Origin: Cruorifilaria tuberocauda
Taxonomy: Eukaryota > Nematoda > Chromadorea > Rhabditida > Onchocercidae
DNA: 39,441 nucleotides
NCBI GenBank assembly: GCA_013365365.1
Contig: JABVXU010000499.1
Location: 1 to 39,441 of the forward strand
Reading direction: 5' to 3'
Shown here: positions 32,957-39,441 of the stretch, one piece after another
How the letters are laid out: each line of letters begins with the position of its first letter
Numbering within the stretch: position 1 is the first letter of the stretch
Notes under the pieces: model-generated
What the model saw: the letters and a program-made list of their open reading frames with translations, nothing else
Databases searched by the model: none
Told to the model about the DNA's origin: nothing
Made by a program: the position numbers and the translations under genes

Positions 32957-33112
32957 TCTCATGATCGTGAAAATGATGAATGACATAGGATGAGTTTTTC
33001 ATCCATGTTTAAAAATTTGAATTTATTTATCTTTGATTATTTAAAAAAAAAAAATTGTGGCAGAAATTTCGAAATATTTTGATGTATTCAATTTTAAATA
33101 ATTTAAACTAAA

Positions 33113-33278
33113 TTTGCGAATTCACTTGGATAACTTAAGCTTTTTATAATGATTTCGTGATTATCATTCTACTATCATGTTTGATGAATCTAGATTTTGC
33201 GAATTCACTTGGATAACTTAAGCTTTTTATACTGTTTTCTTGATTATCATCTTGCTATCATGATTGATGAATGACAAT
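33113..33278. repeat. 83-bp tandem duplication in the 3' flank of the cysteine-rich gene
   Basis: TTTGCGAATTCACTTGGATA begins at 33113 and again at 33196, each followed by ACTTAAGCTTTTTATA, a TGATTATCAT stretch and a CTATCATG end. There are two copies with moderate divergence, ending just before the AATAAA cluster. Confidence 0.88.
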
Positions 33279-33281
33279 ATA

Positions 33282-33287
33282 AATAAA
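33282..33287 (+). other. Candidate polyadenylation signal of the cysteine-rich gene
   Basis: AATAAA, followed by further overlapping AATAAA/AATAAT copies, lies about 325 bp after the stop codon. Confidence 0.45.
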
Positions 33288-34080
33288 TAAAATAATAAAT
33301 ACATTCTTGATTACTTTTTACTTTAAATACTTGCAGCTAAGTTTTCAAGCCTAATTATTTTCTCGATGGCAGAAATAAATCGTATAATTCCTATAACTTT
33401 ATGAAAGGGCCACTATAAATATTTATTTAAATTAAAATTAATAATACTTAATTATGCATTTGTATGTGATGAAATTGATGCTAGTATTTTATAAAAGAAT
33501 TTTCAAATGATGATTAGTAATTAAATATTACTATTGCCAAAATGGATTTAAGTAATTAATTATATTAGTGATAGTTAGTGGTTACTGATAATAGTGATAA
33601 ATAGTAATCAGGTATTACTATCGCAAAATGAATGTGTGATATTAAAAATGTTTACTTAAACGAAAAACTAACTGTTTCATTCTGTCTTAAAGCTTTTCCA
33701 TTGTGCTAATCAAGAAATAGCTATCAGTTGATAATTTTCTTTTTTCTCCACTAATTTTCCAAGTTCGTTTTTTTTTTCAGATAAGCTAATTTCTTTTCTT
33801 TAAGTGATGCTTAGCAAAAAATGAAGTTACTGATAATATTTGCATTCTTTCAGCTTAAATGATACTGAGTACAAAAAAATAGAATAATTTAAATTATGTT
33901 GAATTGAGAAAGAATTAAGGTTTGAAAAATTTCCCCTTCCTGAATTTCCTTTAATGCGATTTTTTTTCCTCCAAATTCTGATCTTCTCGATGAATGGAAT
34001 AATTTTTACCGATTCAAATGTATAGAAATAAAAATAGCTTAAAGTGTTCACTTCCGTATTTACATTACGAATTCAATATT

Positions 34081-34345
34081 TTTCAGATAATTATATATTG
34101 AAGTATATATATTACACATTGAATTATTGAATTTGAAAAAATGTCGAATTCATATGCTGAATTATCGAATTTGAATTATGCATTAAATTTAAAGTATAAT
34201 TATATATTGAATTATTGAATTTGAAAAATATTGAATTTATATATTGAATTATCGAATTTGGAGTATAGTTGTATAATGAATTATTAAATTTGAAAAAATA
34301 CTGAATTTATTTTTTGAATTATCGAATTTGGATATAATTAATTAT
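34081..34345. repeat. Degenerate TATTGAATTATTGAATTTG repeats
   Basis: The words TTGAATTAT(T/C)GAATTTG and ATATATTGAATTA recur about five times with irregular spacing of 50-65 bp. Confidence 0.75.
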
Positions 34346-34434
34346 ATACTGAAAACAAGAGAATCGCTAAATTATTCAGTGCAAATTCATTTCATATTCA
34401 TGACTATTGTTCATGTAGTCAGCAAATAATTCTA

Positions 34435-34615
34435 ATGATTAGCCATAGATAATATCAGAATCAGTGATTAGCCAGACATTATATCAGAACTAATGATTAG
34501 CGATGCATGGTATCGGAATTAATGATTAGCCATCAGAACTAATGATTAACTACATATGGCATAAGAAGTGGTGATTAGCAGCCACAAATGATAATATCAG
34601 TACCAGTAATTAACC
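34435..34615. repeat. About 40-bp AATGATTAGC repeats
   Basis: AATGATTAGCCAT, GTGATTAGCCAGA, AATGATTAGCGAT, AATGATTAGCCAT and related copies each follow ATCAGAA-type sequence. About six degenerate units. Confidence 0.75.
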
Positions 34616-35438
34616 TATACATCACCTTTGCAGTAACAATGCAAAATTAATGTATAAATATTTAAAATACTGGAGAAATACTAGCGAGAAGTATTTGGTT
34701 TACTTTAAGAATTTTTCCGGCAAACCATTATACTATGAAGTTTTTAATTTAATTTGTAATATGTTGCACTTTTTAAATCGAAAAAAAAAGGAAAACTTAT
34801 TGTAAACTATACTTTAAGTAATTAAGTAAGCTATACTCAAAGTGAATACTTTCATTAATTATTATCCGAGCACTTTTTACACATTTTTAAACGTTAGTAA
34901 TTCTCTCTGTGTGCATTTATCTTTTCAATGGTATTTCAACAAATTCTGTAATAAGAATTTCATTTTAAAAATTTAACTTTGTTAGTTGGAAAAAGATTAA
35001 AAATTAATTAAAAGATTTATCATATACTCAGGATGATATTCAGAACAATTGATGTTCCCTGAGATCGATCAAATTTGAATAACTGAAATTAAAGCTGGAA
35101 ATTCATCCAATTCGTATGCAACTTTAGCAAATTCAAAAGCTTCTTTGAATTTAGTCAGTTATTAATATTGTAATAAAGTAAACTCAAAATTTTAATTACT
35201 TTAAAAGTTAATTAATTTGCTTAAAAAATTTCAATAAGTTAGAAAATAATTGAAATTGAACAATATGATCCAAAAGAATTGGATATTTGTTGATAAAGTC
35301 AAATTTTAATTTATTTTTGCCTGAACTCTTATTCGTCAAATTGCTTTAATCTAGAGTTTGAAATTAGAATATATAAGAATAAGTCACTATATATCGAATA
35401 ACAGTAATAAATCGTTACAGTACCTTAAAATGGCAAAC

Positions 35439-35615
35439 CGTTACAGTAGGTGATCACGGTATCTGACAATGTGCTTTATTGGTTTGCAGCAATAGCAAAT
35501 CATTACGGTAAGTGATTACGGTATATGATAGTATACTTTATTGTCAGTTTGCAGCAATGGCATATCATTACGGTAGGTGATTTCGGTATCGGACAGTTTG
35601 CTTTATTGTCAGTTT
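35439..35615. repeat. 62-65-bp repeat, 3 copies, with splice-like words
   Basis: Copies starting at 35439, 35501 and 35566 share (C/T)(A/G)TTACGGTA(A/G)GTGAT, a CGGTAT word, CTTTATTG and (between copies) TTTGCAGCAAT. Each unit contains a donor-like GGTA(A/G)GT and an acceptor-like TTTGCAG. Confidence 0.8.
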
Positions 35616-37144
35616 CATTTAAAGTGAGAAAAACGATTTTGTTTAAAAAGCAAGTACCTATTGAATTTAGTTTAAATGCAATAAAGAATGTGAAGTGGTA
35701 TGAATAGTGTGAAAAAGCTTTTTTTTCAGTTCATTAAGCTCAATTGCTTCTTCAATTGATTCATTTACTTTTGCTTTCTTTCCAGTCAAAATTTAATTTA
35801 GTGTTACTTTAGAATAACTTTGTGAATTCTAAAATATAAGCAGATAGATTAGGATGCAAATGCATTTGTATCAAAATGATAAGAATGATAAGATTATCAG
35901 CATTTACGAAATAACAATTACTCTTCAACTCATTTGATAATGATAACAATTGGTGATAATGATAACTAATCAATTGGGTGATATAGATTTATTAGTATTA
36001 TTATCAGCACATAAAATAGGACATAAAATCATTGCTTTATTTTATTAAATAATATTTATTAATCAACTGGTGATATAAATTCATTGATAAATTCATTGCA
36101 AAGCAATTCTAAAGCAAACTTTTTAAGTTTCAAATAAAAAAACATTAAAGTAATTTTATTAAAAAAAATATTCTTCATTCAAAATTTGTTTTTCTGAAAC
36201 TGTCTTTTACTGATAAGAACTGATAAGCACAAATTATCTCTTAAAAAACGAACATTCGTCTCCTCAATCAATCAGTGTGTTTTTTACTGTATGTACAAAA
36301 ATGTGCTTGATTGTTACTTTAGCTAATGTTAACTGATTTTGTCTGGAATATACTTATTAGTTTAAATCATATTAATTTCATATAGTTATCATTTCATTCA
36401 TTGAAATCATTAATACTCGTTACATTATCTAATCAATAATTGAAAATAATCAATTCTAATCAATAATCGATAGTATTGAAAAGTTAATAGTAGAGTTATC
36501 GTTGAGATATGTTAATGCTAAAGTGATGATATATTATTGATTGTTCAGGAACAGGGTGTTTTCGTTGTAAACAATAATTGTTAAGAGTAATTTTTATAAA
36601 AAAATAATTGAAAAAAAGTTTTGCATTTTTGTAATTGTTGACATTGATAAGTGCAGAGAATGAGTTTGACCTGAAACTGTTTGCCTGAATTATATTAACT
36701 ATTCTTCTATTAAATGGTTCAATTCATTCTTGACTTTTTAAATTAGCTTTATTTTACTCAATATATGGCTAACTTTTCCAAAGAATTTTAATATATATAT
36801 TTTAATTTGATGGAATTTTGTTGAATTCCGAAAATAGCTAATTAATATATTAAATAGTTTTAACTAATCGTTCAGAAAAATGTTTTGCATCAAAATGCTT
36901 TTATTTATATTTCAATTTATCACAGGAACATATACAGATAAATAGAATGTCAAACATTATCATTATCGTTTACTAGTACTTTGAAAGTTGACGATAAATT
37001 TGAGAAAAAATTTTTGAAAAAAGAACTTTTTAAAAAAATTTTTTTCCTCACTTTTTGTAAACTTCGAGTGATTTTTTTCCTCACTTTTTTTAAACTTCCA
37101 GTGATAAAAATCAGATTTTTAACTTGAAAGTACACGTCACCAGA

Positions 37145-37152
37145 TCACGTGA
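37145..37152. promoter_or_regulatory. TCACGTGA palindrome (CLEAR/E-box type)
   Basis: GATCACGTGATT contains the 8-bp palindrome bound by TFEB/HLH-30-type bHLH factors. A single occurrence in a gene-poor region; could be chance. Confidence 0.2.
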
Positions 37153-37437
37153 TTCCTCATGCTTAACCACACTACTCGTATGATAACTTATTGAATACGT
37201 GGCGATTTCAATCTGCACTAGTGTTAATTAATTCACTGATAAATTTTAATGATAATTGACCGAACAGATCTCAAATATTTAAAGGTAATTTTTCTTCTCA
37301 AAGAAAATTATTTTGCTTGTACAATATACTATCCTATTCAAAATACAAAGCATTACTCGTGAAAGCAAACAAAATCATTTGCAGAAAGAACGATCGCTTC
37401 TTCTTTCGTCATTTTCTGTTTTCGGTTGAAATTTTGG

Positions 37438-37487
37438 CAGTAAATCCGGTAGTAAATCCGATAGTAAATCCGGTAGTAAATTACAAT
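37438..37487. repeat. 15-bp minisatellite GTAAATCCGGTAGTA, about 3.3 copies
   Basis: CAGTAAATCCGGTA, GTAAATCCGATA, GTAAATCCGGTA and GTAAATTAC follow each other at 15-bp spacing. Confidence 0.85.
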
Positions 37488-37589
37488 TAATGGGTAGGAA
37501 AAGTGTAAAAGAAATCACCGATAATTCTATTGTTGTACAAAAATCATATGATAATTCATTTTTATCTTTTTGTTTTAAGGATTTAATAA

Positions 37590-37780
37590 TATCCTACTCG
37601 TTATTGTTTATCGTTTATTTCTTACTGTTTATTTCTTATTATTTATTTCTTATTGTTTATTTCTTATTGTTTATTGCTTATTGTTTATTGCTTATTGTTT
37701 ATTGCTTATTGTTTATTGCTTATTGTTTATTGCTTATTGTTTATTACTTATTGTTTATTGCTTATTGTTTATTCAAAATA
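37590..37780. repeat. 14-bp TTATTGTTTATTGC minisatellite, about 12 units
   Basis: TTATTGTTTATTGC or TTATTGTTTATTTC repeats through the stretch. Because 14 bp x 3 keeps frame, the array yields an open hydrophobic translation (LLFIAYCLLLIVYC-type) that is a by-product of the repeat. Confidence 0.9.
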
Positions 37781-38164
37781 AGCATAATGAGTTATGACAA
37801 TTTTTTCAAATGAATAAGCTATGATTGGAATGAGCGATCAATAAATAAATATTTTCATGGAAAAAAAAAAACAAATGACAAATGAATTTATGATTAGCAT
37901 TGATATTTGTTTAAATATTTCTTTCTTCCTTATCATTGAACTTTGTTAAATAATATTTCTTTGAAAAATGTCAACGCAAAAGGTTCGCTCCCATTTTTCT
38001 TTGTAACAATTTGTAAATTTACATGATAATTATTACAAGAAGCTAAAAAATACTTATAACAATCAGTTTAATTAAAGAAGCTAAAAATGCTTACAACAAC
38101 CAAATTAATCAAACCTATTAATAATAATAAATGAATTTTTAGTCAAAAAGAACATTTGTATTTT

Positions 38165-38405
38165 TTTGTACAATTTAAAGGTATTATTCTAGCATCAAAC
38201 CATTGTTTAAACTAATTTTCAATTTCTTTTTTTTTACAGTTTAAATTAAAAAACAATATTACTGTTAATTACAGTATCAATTGTATCAAACTAATAGGTA
38301 GTGTTGTAGCATTGAACGATTTTTTAGACTGATTTTCAACTTTTTTTTACAGTTCAAATCAAAAAAAAAAGAACGATATTACTGTTAATTACAGTATCAA
38401 ACCAT
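38165..38405. repeat. About 120-bp duplication carrying a TACTGT/ACAGTA inverted repeat
   Basis: Two copies share a TTTTTTTTACAGTT(T/C)AAAT(T/C)AA stretch followed by ATATTACTGTTAATTACAGT and ATCAA. TACTGT and ACAGTA in each copy are perfect reverse complements around TAATT. Confidence 0.8.
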
Positions 38406-38599
38406 TTCTGCCTTAAACTAAATCCTCTAAATTTAATTAGTTATTAAGCTAATTTTATCATATGATTTTTTTCCAATACACTTACTTTACTTAAGCATTA
38501 ACTTAGCATCAACTGCAAACACAATAATTTAGTAGAAAAAAAAAATGAAATGTTAGATTGAAGAGTAAGATTGAAACCAATCCCGAATACATTTACAAT

Positions 38600-38677
38600 T
38601 CACAAAGATTTATGAATTGAAGTTGAATCATATTTTTGTTGTACGACATTTAGTTCATGCCTTGGTCCCATACCCCA
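38600..38677 (-). CDS. Possible last exon of a minus-strand gene running off the right edge
   Basis: On the minus strand a good nematode acceptor (GTTTTATTTCAG, AG at 38679-38678) is followed by 25 codons and a TGA. The translation begins WGMGPRHELNVVQQKYD and ends STSIHKSL, less repetitive and less AT-biased than the flanking DNA. No upstream exon is recognised between 38681 and the window end, where the DNA is low complexity, so the rest would lie beyond 39441. The phase is assumed. I do not recognise the protein. A chance open stretch is possible. Confidence 0.3.
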   Translation of the reverse strand, partial: WGMGPRHELNVVQQKYDSTSIHKSL

Positions 38678-39441
38678 CTGAAATAAAACAATATTGTTAG
38701 CAATAAACAACAACAACAACAACAATAAAAACAACAATGACAACAACAAGAGCAACAAATAAAAGGCAAAATTAATCTATACAAACATTTTTTGGAAGAT
38801 TTAAAATGAGAGAAATTAATTTAAACAAAAAATTTTGCAAACAATTAATGAATAAAATTAATTTAAACAAAAAATTTTGCAAATTTTAAAATGAGAAAAA
38901 TAAATTTAAATAAAAAAATTTGGAAGATATTAGAAGAGAAAAAAAGAAGGAAAAAACTATTAATTATGCATAAATCGCTCGAAGCATAAACTGCAAAATT
39001 TTTTATGGACAAAATTGCTATCATCCCTTTTAGCTAACAAAGTTATTATCATCTCTTTTACTGGACAAACCTTTCTAGCAGCGAAAGTTATTATCATGCC
39101 TGCTAGTACAAAATTTCTGTCATTTCTTCTAATGGATCTCTTTTAATCAAAAAAATTTTAATTTCAAATTAACAATTACAAAAGTAAAAAAAGTGATAGA
39201 GTAAATTAAAAAAGTAAAAAAAAAATGATGAAGTAAATGACTGAAAATGATTTTTACATGGAATATCATAAGTTGATATGATGATTATGCTTCTAAAAGT
39301 ATTAAAACTTCTAAAAGATAATTTTTTATATCGAGCATTTTACAATATGATCAATGAGGAGAGAAATTTGATTGAAGTGAGCTTCTAGAAAGTAAGTAAG
39401 TATTGAACAAAGGACAGAATTAAGCTTCCAGCATTACGATA
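38678..39441. other. Low-complexity right flank
   Basis: 38707-38757 is a (CAA)n-type microsatellite. About 38805-38935 holds repeats of AATTAATTTAAACAAAAAAT. About 39000-39140 holds degenerate repeats of GGACAAA and TTATTATCAT words. If the exon at 38600-38677 is real, this would be its upstream intron. No other coding signal. Confidence 0.5.

Larger units (their letters stand above)
32957..38599. other. Repeat-rich gene-free region
   Basis: 5.6 kb in which I find no exon supported by family similarity. The ORFs are short and usually lie across tandem repeats (35525-35707, 37490-37813; minus-strand 33827-34051 and 36950-37135). Listed separately: repeats near 33113, 34081, 34435, 35439, 37438, 37590 and 38165. 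The stretch 35610-37430 is plain AT-rich DNA with a TCACGTGA palindrome at 37145-37152. Confidence 0.6.

Noticed and set aside
36950..37135. 61-codon minus-strand ORF with SLKKVRKKI repeats
   Set aside because: Encoded by a two-copy TTTTTTTCCTCACTTTTT repeat; no independent support.
37490..37813. 107-codon ORF with strongly hydrophobic repeats
   Set aside because: Produced by the 14-bp minisatellite; no conserved flanking domain, no splice context.

Overview
The window is AT-rich, intron-dense eukaryotic DNA from a nematode, most likely a filarial worm (Onchocercidae). Evidence: short exons with nematode-style acceptors (TTTTAG/TTTCAG), probable spliced-leader acceptors a few bases upstream of start codons, and a TCTP that, from memory, is close to Brugia-type TCTP. 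Six plus-strand genes can be assembled exon by exon with consistent phases, plus one possible minus-strand terminal exon at the right edge. All calls come from reading the sequence; no search was run.

Layout. 1-2860: gene-free left flank with minisatellites and a small GC-richer island. 2861-16984: a 30-exon ABCB-type P-glycoprotein, a complete two-halved transporter (TMD-NBD-TMD-NBD) of about 1322 aa. Its introns are packed with minisatellites, and several arrays copy the neighbouring splice junction. 16985-18531: intergenic, with three direct repeats upstream of the next gene. 18532-19944: large-subunit ribosomal stalk protein P0 (5 exons, 320 aa). 20321-21770: TCTP (4 exons, 181 aa). 22171-23866: a von Hippel-Lindau homologue (5 exons, about 187 aa). 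23889-30627: a 17-exon, about 916-aa helical protein whose C-terminus resembles the Urb2/Npa2 ribosome-biogenesis family. It starts only 22 bp after the VHL stop. 31679-32956: a 104-aa secreted, cysteine-rich protein (3 exons). 32957-39441: repeat-rich and essentially gene-free, with a possible 26-codon minus-strand last exon at 38600-38677.

Functional themes. P0, TCTP and the Urb2-like protein all concern ribosomes or growth; VHL is the substrate receptor for oxygen-dependent HIF degradation; the P-glycoprotein is a xenobiotic-efflux candidate. I see no phage, CRISPR, transposase or tRNA. The most unusual features are: (i) minisatellites in the P-glycoprotein introns that duplicate donor or acceptor sites at exact periods (17 bp in intron 4, 37 bp in intron 16, about 40 bp in intron 17); (ii) the 22-bp VHL/Urb2-like gap; (iii) a GC-AG intron in the Urb2-like gene; (iv) an Ala in place of the usual BC-box Cys in VHL; (v) a 144-bp P0 intron that is open in frame.
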